Assembly: GCA_958423465.1 (NCBI GenBank)
Contig: CATZRD010000008.1
Span: 9,756 to 73,755, forward strand
Origin: an uncultured Oscillospiraceae bacterium
Lineage (GTDB): Bacteria; Bacillota; Clostridia; Oscillospirales; Oscillospiraceae
Reading direction: 5' to 3'
Length of the DNA stretch: 64,000 nucleotides
In this document: piece by piece, positions 40,843-50,457 of the stretch
Numbering within the stretch: the stretch's first letter is position 1
Layout of the letters: every line of letters starts with the position of its first letter
Notes under the pieces: model-generated
What the model was told of the DNA's origin: nothing
The model's input: only the letters and a program-made list of their open reading frames with translations
Databases searched by the model: none
Translations under genes and position numbers: made by a program

Positions 40843-42300
40843 ATGAGCCGGTTCAAGGGACGATTCAGGGGAATCTACTGGCGGCAGTTCAGCATCAACG
40901 TGGGGCTGGTGGCCCTGACGCTGGTGCTGCTGGGCACCTCCTTTTTCGCCCTGTCCTACAGCTATATCCTGTCGGAGAAGCGCCAGGAGCTGGAGGACAA
41001 GGCGGAGATCATCGCCCAGATGGCGGAGAGCGCCTACTCCAAGCCCTCCATCCTGGAGTGGAATCAGGACCTGCGGGAGATGGTGGGCGTGGCCCAGCGG
41101 ATGAGCGATATCGACTTTTTCATCTGGGTGCCCTCCCTGGGAGGGTTTATCAGCACCGACACCAGCGCCGGCAGCCAGGAGGTGACCCTGCCCGCCGCCA
41201 TGGGGAAAAAGCTCCAGGCCGGGGAGACCTACGCCGGGAGCAGCGATCTGGGGATCTACCAGCGGGCCCGGTTCGTGGTGGCCATCCCCGCCAAAAGCGG
41301 GGACGCCGTAGTGGGCCCCATCCTGGCGGTGACGGACAGCAGCGCCATGACCGGTATGTGGCGGGCGTTTCTGAGCATTTTCGGCATGACCGCCGTTACC
41401 GTGCTGCTTATCGCCTTTGTGGCCACCGCCACCACCACCATGCAGCAGACCAAGCCCATCAAGGACATGGCCGCCGCCGCCCGGCGGTTCGCCGAGGGCA
41501 ACTTTGACGCCCGGGTCCATGACACCGGCCGCAAGGACGAGGTGGGCGAGCTGACGGAGGCGTTCAACGCCATGGCCGACTCCCTCCAGCAGACCGAGCG
41601 CCAGCGCCGGGAGTTCATCGCCAACATCTCCCACGAGCTGAAAACGCCGATGACCACCATCGCCGGCTACGCCGACGGCATCCTGGACGGGGTCATCTCC
41701 CCGGAGGAGGAGCGGCAGTATCTGACCATCATCTCCGACGAGAGCCGCCGGCTGAGCCGGCTGGTCCGCCGGATGCTGGACGTGAGCCAGCTCCAGAGCA
41801 TGGACCTCATCAAGCAGAAGCAGCCCTTCGACCTCAGCGAGTCCATGCGCCGGGTGCTGGTGAGCATGGAGAAGAAGATCACGGACCGGGGCCTGGACGT
41901 GGATGTGGAGATCCCCGAGGAGCCGGTCATCGTCCTGGGGGACAATGATCTGCTCACCCAGGTGGTCTATAACCTGCTGGAAAACGCCGCCAAGTTCGCT
42001 TCCCCGGGGACCCAGCTCCTGCTGGGGCTCACCACCCGGGGGGAGAAGGCGGTGGTCACCGTGTCCAACTACGGGGAGACTATCCCCCCGGAGGAGCTGC
42101 CCCTGCTGTTCGAGCGCTTCCACAAGACCGACCGGTCCCGCAGCGAGGACAAGGACGGGGTAGGCCTGGGCCTCTATATCGTGCGGACGATTCTGGAGCA
42201 GCACCGGGAGAAGATCAATGTCACCAGCGAGAACGGACTGACCACCTTTACCTTCACCGTCCAACTGGCGGAGGAAGAGCGAAACAGCAAGAATGGATAA
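40843..42300 (+). CDS. HAMP-domain sensor histidine kinase
   Basis: 485-residue membrane kinase. First helix at about 17-45, extracytoplasmic sensor domain about 45-165, second helix about 170-200, HAMP (about 200-252, KPIKDMAAAARRFAEGNFDARV), phospho-acceptor His about 264 in FIANISHELKTPMTT, then the ATPase with N-box QVVYNLLENAAKFA and G-box KDGVGLGLYIV. It phosphorylates the response regulator encoded just upstream. The start ATG 40843 follows GAGGAGGAAGGT. Its stop overlaps the htrA start by 8 nt, tying kinase and protease to one transcript. Confidence 0.95.
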   Translation: MSRFKGRFRGIYWRQFSINVGLVALTLVLLGTSFFALSYSYILSEKRQELEDKAEIIAQMAESAYSKPSILEWNQDLREMVGVAQRMSDIDFFIWVPSLGGFISTDTSAGSQEVTLPAAMGKKLQAGETYAGSSDLGIYQRARFVVAIPAKSGDAVVGPILAVTDSSAMTGMWRAFLSIFGMTAVTVLLIAFVATATTTMQQTKPIKDMAAAARRFAEGNFDARVHDTGRKDEVGELTEAFNAMADSLQQTERQRREFIANISHELKTPMTTIAGYADGILDGVISPEEERQYLTIISDESRRLSRLVRRMLDVSQLQSMDLIKQKQPFDLSESMRRVLVSMEKKITDRGLDVDVEIPEEPVIVLGDNDLLTQVVYNLLENAAKFASPGTQLLLGLTTRGEKAVVTVSNYGETIPPEELPLLFERFHKTDRSRSEDKDGVGLGLYIVRTILEQHREKINVTSENGLTTFTFTVQLAEEERNSKNG

Positions 42301-43651
42301 GGATATGCCTATGGAAACGACAGACAGGACAGAGCGGAGCGGGCCGGAGGAGATCGTCCTCACCTACCGCCCCCAGGCCGACGAGGTGCGCCTGCGCTAT
42401 GAGCGCCCCCTGCCGCGGCGGATGGAGCGGGAACCGGAACCGGAGGACGTGCTGCGGCGGCTGACAGATCTGGAGACCCGGGCGGAGAGGACGCCGGCCG
42501 GGGGCAGACGCCGCCGGGGCGTCTGGGCGGCGGCGGTGGCGCTGCTGCTGGTCGGCGTGGTGTGCATCGGCCTGGGGCTCTGGTTCATCCTGCGCTCCGG
42601 CCAGGGGTCCCGCTGGAGGGACTACGACGGTCCCCCCCGGGATTACTACTGGGAGGACCAGGCCGGGGACCCCGGCGAGACCACCATCCACACCTACCGC
42701 CCGGTGGGCGGCGGCGCGGCGCTGGAGCTGTCCTCCGCCGACGGACTGGAGCCCCTGACCCCCGGGGAGGTCTACAGCCGGGTGCGGCCGGCCACGGTGA
42801 CGGTGCTGGGCTATCAGAAGGACCGGGGCAGCGTGGGCACCGGGATCATCTTTGACGCCGAGGGCTACGTCCTCACCAATTATCATGTGATCGCCGGCAG
42901 CAGCGAGTGCGAGGTGCGCCTCACGGACCAGTACGGGGCGGACACCCCCTACGACGCGTGGCTGGTGGGCGGCGACGAGGATCAGGACCTGGCGGTGCTG
43001 AAGATCGACGGCACGGACCTGCCCACGGCGGAGTTCGGCCAGTCCAGCCAGCTGGCCGTGGGGGACCCGGTGTACGCCATCGGCAACCCCCTGGGGGTGG
43101 AGCTGCGGGCCACCTTTACCAACGGGATCGTCTCCGCCATTGACCGGGACGTGGACGTGGACGGCGTGACCATGACCCTGATCCAGACCAACGCCGCCCT
43201 GAATTCCGGCAACTCCGGCGGCCCGCTGGTGAACCAGTACGGCCAGGTGGTGGGCATCAACACCATCAAGATGATGAGCGATTACGACACCATCGAGGGC
43301 CTGGGCTTTTCCATTCCCACCTCCTGGGCGGCCAAGTGGGTCAACGAGATCATCCGCTACGGCGAGATCCTGCCCCAGCCGGTGCTGGGCATCACCATCC
43401 ACCGCGTCCCGGAGACCCTGCCCGACGGGACCACGGGCCTGCGGGTGACGGAGGTGACGTCCGGCGGCAGCGGCGACCGGGCCGGCGTCCTGGCGGGGGA
43501 CCGCATCGTGGCCTTCGACGGGCAGGCGGTGGGCCGGATGGAGGAGCTCCTGGTCATCCGCCACCAGCACAGCGTGGGGGATCTGGTCCCCCTCCGGGTC
43601 TGGCGGAACGGGGAATACCTGGACCTGACCATGAAGCTCCAGGCGGGCTGA
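42293..43651 (+). CDS. htrA: HtrA/DegP-type membrane-anchored serine protease with PDZ domain
   Basis: 452 residues. Long charged cytoplasmic N-terminus (1-75), one membrane helix (about 78-103), linker, trypsin-like domain with His about 198 (LTNYHVIAG), Asp about 232 (DEDQDLAVLKI) and Ser about 307 (NSGNSGGPLVN), then a PDZ domain (about 360-450, GSGDRAGVLAGDRIVAFDGQAV). It degrades misfolded proteins outside the membrane. The start ATG 42293 overlaps the kinase gene by 8 nt; ATG 42305 or 42311 are alternatives. Co-transcription with a two-component system parallels CssRS-HtrA of Bacillus, which suggests a secretion-stress response. Confidence 0.95.
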   Translation: MDKDMPMETTDRTERSGPEEIVLTYRPQADEVRLRYERPLPRRMEREPEPEDVLRRLTDLETRAERTPAGGRRRRGVWAAAVALLLVGVVCIGLGLWFILRSGQGSRWRDYDGPPRDYYWEDQAGDPGETTIHTYRPVGGGAALELSSADGLEPLTPGEVYSRVRPATVTVLGYQKDRGSVGTGIIFDAEGYVLTNYHVIAGSSECEVRLTDQYGADTPYDAWLVGGDEDQDLAVLKIDGTDLPTAEFGQSSQLAVGDPVYAIGNPLGVELRATFTNGIVSAIDRDVDVDGVTMTLIQTNAALNSGNSGGPLVNQYGQVVGINTIKMMSDYDTIEGLGFSIPTSWAAKWVNEIIRYGEILPQPVLGITIHRVPETLPDGTTGLRVTEVTSGGSGDRAGVLAGDRIVAFDGQAVGRMEELLVIRHQHSVGDLVPLRVWRNGEYLDLTMKLQAG

Positions 43652-43714
43652 GCAAGAGGGGACAGACGTTTTTGGCGTTTGCCGCGCCTGGTCCCCGGGA
43701 AAACGCACAGTGAA

Positions 43715-43755
43715 AAAAGGGGAAGGCCGGCGCTGCGCGCCGGCCTTCCCCTTTT
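43715..43755. terminator. Bidirectional terminator after htrA
   Basis: Perfect 18-bp inverted repeat (43715-43732 with 43738-43755) with A-run and T-run at its ends. It separates htrA from the convergent cysteine desulfidase gene. Confidence 0.93.
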
Positions 43756-43762
43756 GGGCTGT

Positions 43763-45025
43763 TTATTGCAGCATGAGACGGATGATCTCCCGGTCCGTCT
43801 GGCGCATACCCTCCTTGCCGATGTGTCCCACGCAGCTGATGGTCTCCTCGGCGTCCTCCCGGAGGATGCCGTTGCGGGCCCCGTAGCTCTTCCCGGCCAT
43901 GGCCAGGTGGTGGGCCAGCATGGCCGCGTCCAGGCTGGAGGCGATCTTGGCGGCGCAGCTGGCCTTGGCGCCGTCGCAGATGATGCCGGGGATGTTGGCC
44001 AGGGTATTGTCGATGGTGGCCTTGATCTGCTCCAGACTGCCTCCCGCCAGATACGTCACCGCCGCTCCGGCGGCGCAGGAGGCGGACACCGCCCCGCAGA
44101 AGGCGGAGAGCTTGCCGATATACTCCTTCTGATGGATGGTCAGCAGCCCGGAAAAAGCCAGGGCGCGGTAGAGCCGCTCCTGGGGGATGCAGTGTTCCCG
44201 GGCGTAGACGATCACCGGCACCGAGGAGGCGATGCCCTGATTGCCGCTGCCGGAGTTGATGATGACGGGCATGTCGCAGCCCTCCATCCGGGCCTCGGAG
44301 GCGGCTGCGGCGTAGGCGCGCATCCGGGTCACCACGCTGTCGGTGTAAGAGGCGCGGATCACCCGGCCGATGCCCACGCCGTAGTTCCCGCTCATGCCCT
44401 CGTAGGCGATGTCCATGTTGCAGCGGATCTGCCGCTCCAGCATGGGCTGGATCCGCTCCAGCGGGACCGTGTCGGCGAACTCCTTGATCTGCTCCACGCT
44501 GAGGGCGGACCGGTCGGTCCCGCCGCTCTGGGGGCCTGTACCGCCCTGGAACACCGTCTCGCCGTCCCTGACGATGGAGACGATATTGGTGTGGGCGTAG
44601 CGCACCTCCACCTCCACCCGGCTGCCGCCGCCGGTGAGGACCACGATGAAGTGGAGGGGGATGTCGGAATCCAGATATTCCACGGCGCAGCGGCCCTGCC
44701 TGATAAACTCCGCCGTCTGGGCCCGGTTGGGGCCGGTGACGGCCTCCAGCACCTCCATCCGCCGGGCGGCGTCACCGCCGAAAGCCCCCAGGCACACGGC
44801 GGCCTCGATGCCCGTCATGCCGCCGGAGTTGGGGATCTGGACGCAGCGCACGTTTTTGATCATGTTTCCGCTGCACCGGGCCAGAATGTTTTCCGGCTCA
44901 CAGCCCAGGACTTCCCGGCCCCGGGCGGCGGCGTAGGCCAGAGCGATGGGCTCCGTACAGCCCATGGCGGGGATCAGCTCCTCCGCCAGAATGGAGAGAT
45001 AAAGTTCCTGACGCTGGATATCCAT
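43763..45025 (-). CDS. cyuA: L-cysteine desulfidase (CyuA/UPF0597 family)
   Basis: 420-residue cytoplasmic iron-sulfur enzyme of the serine-dehydratase-alpha-like superfamily, breaking L-cysteine into pyruvate, ammonia and sulfide. The family signature PAMGCTEPIALAYAAA near residue 22 and ICDGAKASCAAKIA near 310 supply the three Cys expected to hold the cluster; VIINSGSGNQGIASSVPV is the substrate region. The start is ATG 45025, 9 nt after AGGAGG; ATG 45034 is immediately next to that site and too close. It follows the M16 peptidase by 15 bp, so it may ferment cysteine from peptides. Confidence 0.88.
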   Translation of the reverse strand: MDIQRQELYLSILAEELIPAMGCTEPIALAYAAARGREVLGCEPENILARCSGNMIKNVRCVQIPNSGGMTGIEAAVCLGAFGGDAARRMEVLEAVTGPNRAQTAEFIRQGRCAVEYLDSDIPLHFIVVLTGGGSRVEVEVRYAHTNIVSIVRDGETVFQGGTGPQSGGTDRSALSVEQIKEFADTVPLERIQPMLERQIRCNMDIAYEGMSGNYGVGIGRVIRASYTDSVVTRMRAYAAAASEARMEGCDMPVIINSGSGNQGIASSVPVIVYAREHCIPQERLYRALAFSGLLTIHQKEYIGKLSAFCGAVSASCAAGAAVTYLAGGSLEQIKATIDNTLANIPGIICDGAKASCAAKIASSLDAAMLAHHLAMAGKSYGARNGILREDAEETISCVGHIGKEGMRQTDREIIRLMLQ

Positions 45026-45040
45026 GCTCCGCATCCTCCT

Positions 45041-47938
45041 TTACAGTACGATCACCGTGTCCAGCTCGCCGGCGCAGGCGTCGATCTGACGCTGGGGGCC
45101 CAGGACGCAGACAGCGCCCTCCTCCGTCACCTTCCGCACCGCCGGGGCCAAAGCGGCCACATCCTCCGGCCGGGCGGCCAGCATCTCCCGCCACAGGCGG
45201 CAGCGCTCCTCCCACGTCACGCCCCGCCAGTAATGGGCGTCGGCGGTCCTGCCCTTCATCCGGGGGGTCAGCAGAGGATCGGCCTCCGCCACCGTGCCCA
45301 GGATCAGGCCGGTGAGGTCCTGACCGGCCAGTCCCTCCAGAAAATCCGGGACCTGGCGGTAGCAGCCCAGGGTCCGGTGGGCGCTGGGGTCACGGAAGGA
45401 GTAGAAGCCCGCCGTACCGGCGCTGTTCACCAGCATTCCCACGCCGTAGGCCCCGCCCTGGACCCGGACGGTGTTCCACAGGCAGGCCAGACTGGCGGTT
45501 TTGCACATGACCAGAGCCGCGCCCTGCCCGGCCTGGGGGAAGAGGCCGCTCATCCCGGCGAAGGACACCCCCGCGGGGATGACCACGCCCTCCCGCCGCC
45601 GGCCCCAGGGCCGCACGGCGGGCACCGCGGGCGGCGTGAAGCCGCCCAGAGGCAGCCGCTCCGCCAGCGTCCCGGCGACGGCGTCCTCCACGGCCCGGTC
45701 CCCGCCGGTGACGCTGACCGTCAGGCGGCTGCGGACGAAGATCCGCCGGCACAGGTCCTCCAGAGCCGCCTCCAGAGCGGGGGCCTGCTCCTTGAAGTTC
45801 TTCTCCAGATCCTTCAGCCACTGGAGATAGGCGATGCCGCCGGTGTGCTCCCGGACCACGCCGCTGAGGGTGTAGCAGGCGGCGGCCCGGTTGGCGGCGG
45901 CGGTGTGGCCGCTCATGGCCAGCTGCTGGGCCAGGGCCGTCCGCTGCTGACACAGCAGGTCGAAGATCTTCTTGTCGTTCCGAAGATCGGTGCGGGCCAG
46001 AATCTCCGCCACCAGCTCCGCCGCCGTGGCCGCCTTGGCGTCCAGAGCGCTGTAGCTGACGGACAGGAGCACCCGGCCCTGCCCCGGCTGTCCCGCCCGG
46101 TCATAGGCCTCCACGGAGAAGTCCAGCGCGCCCAGGCGGGAGCGCAGCTCCCTCTGCAGGTCCTCCAGCGGGAAGGATGCGGTATCCAGCGCCCCCAGCA
46201 GGCCGCAGAGGAAGCCGATCTGGTTCAGCTCCCCGTCGGTCATGTCGTCCAGAGCAAAGTAGAGGTTCACATAGGAGATGCCGCCGCCGTTCAGCTCGTG
46301 ACGCAGCAGGGGCAGGTCCCGGACCCGGGTCTCCGTCAGGGGCAGGGCCTCCGGCTCCGGCGGGATCTGGTCCAGCCGCAGCATGGGGATCGTGGCCAGG
46401 GCCTGTGGGCTGTCCGGGGCGCTCTGCCACGCCTCCAGAGCGGCCTGCCGCCGGCGCAGCGCCTCCAGCTCCTCCCGGCTCCAGCCCGCTTTGGCCCGCT
46501 CCAGCCGCGCCTGCTCCTCCTCCTGCCGCCGCTGGCCCACGGTGTGGGAGGGCCGCAGGATCACCCGGCAGCGGTGGCCCGCCTTGACCAGCCGGGTCAG
46601 GAGTTCTTCGAAATAGCCATCGGCGCACTTCTGCCGCAGATCGTCAAAGAGGGTCCCCACGCTGAGATTGGCGGCGGGGTCGCCGCCGTAGAGCCAGCTC
46701 TCCAGCACCTGGAAGCTGAACATCAGGCCCTGGGGATAGCGGCCGTAGTCCCGCTGGCGGGCCTGCAGCTCCATGTTGTCCAGGGTGGCCAGAATCTGCC
46801 GGTGGTCCAGCCCCTCCCGGGCCAGCCGCTCCAGCTCGCCGTAGACGGCGTCGGAGACCTCCTGGATCCTGCCGTCGGGGATGTCCCGGGCCACCAGCTG
46901 CATCCAGGGCTGCTGGACGCCGTCGTACAGCTCCAGGGTGACGCTTTTGGCCAGACCGGCGTCCAGCAGGCGGCGGCACAGGGGGGCCTGATTCCCGCCG
47001 CACAGCACGTCGGCCAGGGCGTTGAGGGCGGTCATGGTCTCCCGGTCCCGGAAGGTGCACAGCACCATGCCGTCGGCCAGGATGGTCCGGCCCTCCAGGG
47101 CCTCCTGGGGACTCAGCTCATAGTCGGCATACACGACGCCGCCGTCCACGGGCCGCTGCATGGGGATGGGGCCGGGAACGGGGGCGCGGTCGTAGTCCTT
47201 CAGATACTCCCCGTCCAGAATCCCCAGAATCCGGTCGATATCCATGCGCCCGTCCAGGAAAATATAGGAGTTGGAGGGGTGGTAGAGCCGCTTGTGGGCG
47301 GCGGCGAACTGCTCATAGGTCAGCTCCGGGATGTGGGCCGGGTCGCCGCCGGAGACCCAGCGGTAGCAGTTGTCCGGGAACAGGCCCCGGCTCATCTCGC
47401 TCTCCAGCAGGCGGTCCGGGGAGGACATGGCTCCCTTCATCTCGTTGAACACCACGCCCTTGTAGCTGGGGACGCCGTTCTCGTCCAGCTCGTAGTGCCA
47501 GCCCTCCTGATAGAAGATCTCCGGCTTCTGGTGGATGCGGGGGCGGAACACGGCGTCCATGTAGATCCGCAGCAGATTGACGAAATCCTGATCGTTCCGG
47601 CTGGCCACGGGGTACAGGGTCTTGTCCGGGAAGGTCATGGCGTTGAGGAAGGTGTTCAGGGAGCTTTTCAGCAGCTCCACAAAGGGCTCCTTCACCGGGT
47701 ACTTCTCCGAGCCGCAGAGCACGGAGTGCTCCAGGATGTGGAACACGCCGGTGTCGTCCCAGGGCTGGGTCTGGAAGGCGATGCCGAAGGTTTTGTTCTC
47801 CTCCGGCCGCTCCAGCCATACCAGCCGGGCGCCGCTTTTCCGGTGCTCCATCTCCCAGAGCACGGCGTCCAGCTCGTCCACCTTCTGCCGGGCCGTTACC
47901 GTGAAGCCGCGCAGAACGCGGCCCAGTTCTACTTGCAT
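45041..47938 (-). CDS. M16C family zinc metallopeptidase (presequence-protease-like)
   Basis: 965 residues, the usual length for the PreP/Cym1 group. Inverted zinc motif HILEH at about 67-71 with SVLCGSEKYPVKEPF, a distal Glu in the first domain, and two repeated halves forming a clam-shell chamber; the C-terminal half has the inactive-domain arginine/tyrosine region GGAYGVGMLVNSAGTAGFYSFRDP. It degrades short unstructured peptides and has no signal peptide, so it acts in the cytoplasm. The start ATG 47938 follows GGAGGCAACGCC. Promoter (minus): TTGCGT 48007-48012, 17 bp, TATGAT 47984-47989. It forms an operon with cyuA. Confidence 0.93.
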   Translation of the reverse strand: MQVELGRVLRGFTVTARQKVDELDAVLWEMEHRKSGARLVWLERPEENKTFGIAFQTQPWDDTGVFHILEHSVLCGSEKYPVKEPFVELLKSSLNTFLNAMTFPDKTLYPVASRNDQDFVNLLRIYMDAVFRPRIHQKPEIFYQEGWHYELDENGVPSYKGVVFNEMKGAMSSPDRLLESEMSRGLFPDNCYRWVSGGDPAHIPELTYEQFAAAHKRLYHPSNSYIFLDGRMDIDRILGILDGEYLKDYDRAPVPGPIPMQRPVDGGVVYADYELSPQEALEGRTILADGMVLCTFRDRETMTALNALADVLCGGNQAPLCRRLLDAGLAKSVTLELYDGVQQPWMQLVARDIPDGRIQEVSDAVYGELERLAREGLDHRQILATLDNMELQARQRDYGRYPQGLMFSFQVLESWLYGGDPAANLSVGTLFDDLRQKCADGYFEELLTRLVKAGHRCRVILRPSHTVGQRRQEEEQARLERAKAGWSREELEALRRRQAALEAWQSAPDSPQALATIPMLRLDQIPPEPEALPLTETRVRDLPLLRHELNGGGISYVNLYFALDDMTDGELNQIGFLCGLLGALDTASFPLEDLQRELRSRLGALDFSVEAYDRAGQPGQGRVLLSVSYSALDAKAATAAELVAEILARTDLRNDKKIFDLLCQQRTALAQQLAMSGHTAAANRAAACYTLSGVVREHTGGIAYLQWLKDLEKNFKEQAPALEAALEDLCRRIFVRSRLTVSVTGGDRAVEDAVAGTLAERLPLGGFTPPAVPAVRPWGRRREGVVIPAGVSFAGMSGLFPQAGQGAALVMCKTASLACLWNTVRVQGGAYGVGMLVNSAGTAGFYSFRDPSAHRTLGCYRQVPDFLEGLAGQDLTGLILGTVAEADPLLTPRMKGRTADAHYWRGVTWEERCRLWREMLAARPEDVAALAPAVRKVTEEGAVCVLGPQRQIDACAGELDTVIVL

Positions 47939-48075
47939 GGCGTTGCCTCCTTCATGGGGACGCATCCCCGTTCTTCTGATGCTATCATATCGTCTTTTTC
48001 CCCAAAACGCAAGACGGTCTGTCCATCTTTGCGGAATCCACGCCGGATTTGGGGCCGCCCGGAATCGCGGAAAAG

Positions 48076-48116
48076 AAAAGCGCCGTCCCAGACTCTCACC
48101 GGGGACGGCGCTTTTA
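48076..48116. terminator. Terminator of the lipid kinase gene
   Basis: Perfect 14-bp stem (48076-48089 with 48102-48115), A-run and T-run at its ends. It is placed after the minus-strand kinase gene. Confidence 0.9.
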
Positions 48117-48131
48117 AAAAACAGAGGGATC

Positions 48132-49025
48132 CTACAGCAGAAAGGTCAGCCGCCGGGGGTGGTTGACGATCTCCGCCTCCTGGGTCCCGGGGGCGTACTC
48201 CCCGTCCAGCGTCCAGGAAAAAGCCTCCGGCGTCCGGACCGTCAGCCGAGACACATGGCGCAGGATGATGCCCTCGCCCCCCAGATTCTGGAGCAGCAGA
48301 CTGCGCAGCAGAGCCTGCAGCTCCTGGGCGTTCTGGGGGTTGGGGATCAGCAGCAGCTCAAAGAGGCCGTCGTCCAGCACCACCTGCTCCTCCTTCAGCT
48401 TCACCAGACCGCCCACGGAGGTGGCGTTGGTCACCGCGCCGAAGAGGAACTCCCCGTCGAACACCTCGTCCCCGGCGGTGATCACCGCCGGATAGGGCCG
48501 CAGGGTGGACAGGTCCTTGACCCCCTCCAGGATATAGGCCAGATGCCCCAGGTCGTTTTTCAGCGACTGGGGGGCGCCGTAGGAGGTCCGGGTAAAGGCC
48601 CCGAAGGAGGCCACATACACGAAGGGCCGCCCGTTGAAGGTCCCAATATCCAGCGCGCGCCCGGCGCTGGCGCTGATGACGGCGGCGGCCTCCTGGGGGC
48701 GGTCCGGCAGGTGGAGGCTGGCGGCGAAATCGTTGGTGCTGCCGGCGGGGATGTATCCCAGAGGCGGCGGGGCGGGAAGCTCCATCAGCCCCGCCACCGT
48801 CTCGTTGAGTGTGCCGTCGCCGCCGCAGCAGACGATCCGGTCAAAGGCGCCGCCGCTTTCCCGGACGAACCGGGTGGCGTCGCCCCGGGCGGCGGTCTGG
48901 CGGATGGAGAGCAGGGTCTCTCCGTCCCGGCACAGCAGGGCGGCGGCCTCGAACAGGGGCGCGGCGGAGCGGGCGCGCCCGGCCCTGGGGTTGACGATGA
49001 GCATGAGAGACTGTTTCATATCCAT
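48132..49025 (-). CDS. Diacylglycerol/lipid kinase family protein (YegS/DgkB-like)
   Basis: 297 residues (295 if ATG 49019 is used). DAGK catalytic domain at the N-terminus with LIVNPRAGR, the nucleotide loop CCGGDGTLNETVAGL, PLGYIPAGSTNDFAASL, and DDGLFELLLI and GEYAPGTQ in the C-terminal domain. It phosphorylates a membrane lipid such as diacylglycerol with ATP at the membrane. The ribosome site GAGG fits ATG 49019 (9 nt) better than 49025 (3 nt). Its promoter shares a -35 box with the divergent AI-2E transporter gene. Confidence 0.9.
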   Translation of the reverse strand: MDMKQSLMLIVNPRAGRARSAAPLFEAAALLCRDGETLLSIRQTAARGDATRFVRESGGAFDRIVCCGGDGTLNETVAGLMELPAPPPLGYIPAGSTNDFAASLHLPDRPQEAAAVISASAGRALDIGTFNGRPFVYVASFGAFTRTSYGAPQSLKNDLGHLAYILEGVKDLSTLRPYPAVITAGDEVFDGEFLFGAVTNATSVGGLVKLKEEQVVLDDGLFELLLIPNPQNAQELQALLRSLLLQNLGGEGIILRHVSRLTVRTPEAFSWTLDGEYAPGTQEAEIVNHPRRLTFLL

Positions 49026-49059
49026 TTGCCTCGCAAAAGATTAAAAGTTTCCTTAAGAG

Positions 49060-49111
49060 AGTATAACATAGAATAAATTCTATTGCAATCGCCGGGAAAG
49101 CCGAGTAAGAT
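49060..49111. promoter_or_regulatory. Divergent promoters sharing one palindromic -35 box
   Basis: TTGCAA at 49083-49088 is its own reverse complement. Rightward: 17 bp to TAAGAT (49106-49111) for the AI-2E gene. Leftward: 17 bp to TATACT (49060-49065) for the lipid kinase gene. The two promoters cannot be bound by polymerase at the same time. Confidence 0.72.
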
Positions 49112-49139
49112 AAAAGCATGTCGAACAGGAGGTGGCGCT

Positions 49140-50390
49140 GTGAAGCGGGAAAATCACTATTTCCAGTGGGGACTGACCGCCGTGGGCGTGGTCTGCGCGA
49201 TCATGCTGATCTACGACGTGGTCTTTCGGAAAAGTATGCTGCTGCAATATGTGGGAAAGCTGCTGGTCATTCTGGCGCCGGTGCTCTACGGGTTTGCCAT
49301 GGCCTATCTGCTGGCCCCCCTGGTCAACTGGTTCGAGAAGTTCCTCTTCCGCTGCGAGGACCGGCGGGGCGGGAAGTTCCGCCGGGGCCGCAAGTGGATC
49401 CGGGGCGGCGCCATCCTCCTGACCTGGCTGGTGGTGCTGCTGTTCCTGTACGCGCTGCTGCGGGTGCTGCTGCCGGAGCTGTACCGGAGTGTGCTGCAGC
49501 TGGCCGCCAACGCCAAGGACTACTACTACACCATTGCGGACTGGGTCCAGCGGCTGCTGGAGAACAACCCGGAGTTCGCCGAAAAGGCCAGCGAGGTCTT
49601 TAACGAGTACTACCAGGACGCCCTGGCGTGGGTCAACGACAAGCTGGTGCCCCAGCTCCAGGTGGCCCTGGAGGCCATCACCGGCGGCGTGGTGGGAATC
49701 GTGGTCTTTCTGAAAAATCTGCTCATCGGCGTGATCGTGTCCGTGTACCTGCTGGCCACCAAGGAGAATTTTGCCGCCACGGGCTGCAAGCTGTGCTACG
49801 CCCTGCTGCCGGAACCCCGGGCGGCCCTGCTGATCCGGGGCGTGAAGGCCACGGACAAGATCTTCAGCGGTTTTGTCCGGGGCAAGCTGCTGGACTCCCT
49901 GATCATCGGGGTGCTGTGCTTCATCGGCTCGTCCATCCTGAAGTTCCCCTACGCGCCCCTGATCAGCGTGGTGGTGGGCGTGACCAACGTGATCCCCTTC
50001 TTCGGGCCCTTCCTGGGGGCCATCCCCAGCGCCTTCCTGATCCTGCTGGACAGCCCCATCAAGTGCCTGTACTTCATCATTTTCATTCTGGCCATCCAGC
50101 AGTTCGACGGCAACATTTTGGGGCCCAAGATCCTGGGGGACAGCACGGGCCTTTCCAGCTTCGGCGTCATCGTGGCCATTCTGGTGGGCGGCGGCCTGTG
50201 GGGCGTGCCGGGGATGTTCCTGGGCGTGCCCATCTTCGCCTGCATTCTGGCGGGCATCCGGGCCTACAGCAACTACCGCCTGCGGCAGAAGGGGATGCCC
50301 ACGGAGACGTCCAGCTACGCCGCTCACCGGCCGGTGTGGCCGGAGGAGGACGCTCCCGACGCCGGCGGGGAAACGCCTCCCCAGGACTGA
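49140..50390 (+). CDS. AI-2E family transporter (YdiK/PerM-like membrane protein)
   Basis: 416-residue protein with about seven to eight membrane helices: helices near 10-55, a periplasmic-side helical insert (VLQLAANAKDYYYTIADWVQRLLENNPEF), and a C-terminal cluster with the family signature SVVVGVTNVIPFFGPFLGAIP and FIILAIQQFDGNILGPKILGDSTGLSSF. Family members export small molecules or act in Na+/H+ exchange; an AI-2 role is not implied here. The start is GTG 49140, six nt after AGGAGGT; the earlier in-frame start lies on the promoter. It ends in a charged tail. Confidence 0.93.
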   Translation: MKRENHYFQWGLTAVGVVCAIMLIYDVVFRKSMLLQYVGKLLVILAPVLYGFAMAYLLAPLVNWFEKFLFRCEDRRGGKFRRGRKWIRGGAILLTWLVVLLFLYALLRVLLPELYRSVLQLAANAKDYYYTIADWVQRLLENNPEFAEKASEVFNEYYQDALAWVNDKLVPQLQVALEAITGGVVGIVVFLKNLLIGVIVSVYLLATKENFAATGCKLCYALLPEPRAALLIRGVKATDKIFSGFVRGKLLDSLIIGVLCFIGSSILKFPYAPLISVVVGVTNVIPFFGPFLGAIPSAFLILLDSPIKCLYFIIFILAIQQFDGNILGPKILGDSTGLSSFGVIVAILVGGGLWGVPGMFLGVPIFACILAGIRAYSNYRLRQKGMPTETSSYAAHRPVWPEEDAPDAGGETPPQD

Positions 50391-50411
50391 AGCGCCGGTT
50401 CTCGCTCTATA

Positions 50412-50450
50412 AAGCAAGGCCCCCGGAACGGCTGTTCCGGGGGCCTGCTT
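50412..50450. terminator. Bidirectional terminator between AI-2E and ppdK genes
   Basis: GC-rich 12-bp stem (50418-50429 with 50434-50445) extended by AAGCA/TGCTT at its base. It separates convergent genes. Confidence 0.88.
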
Positions 50451-50457
50451 TATGGGA

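Noticed and set aside
43679..48166. 1495-codon plus-strand open frame opposite cyuA and the M16 peptidase gene
   Set aside because: Antisense shadow of two genes with intact catalytic motifs; it crosses a terminator and promoters.
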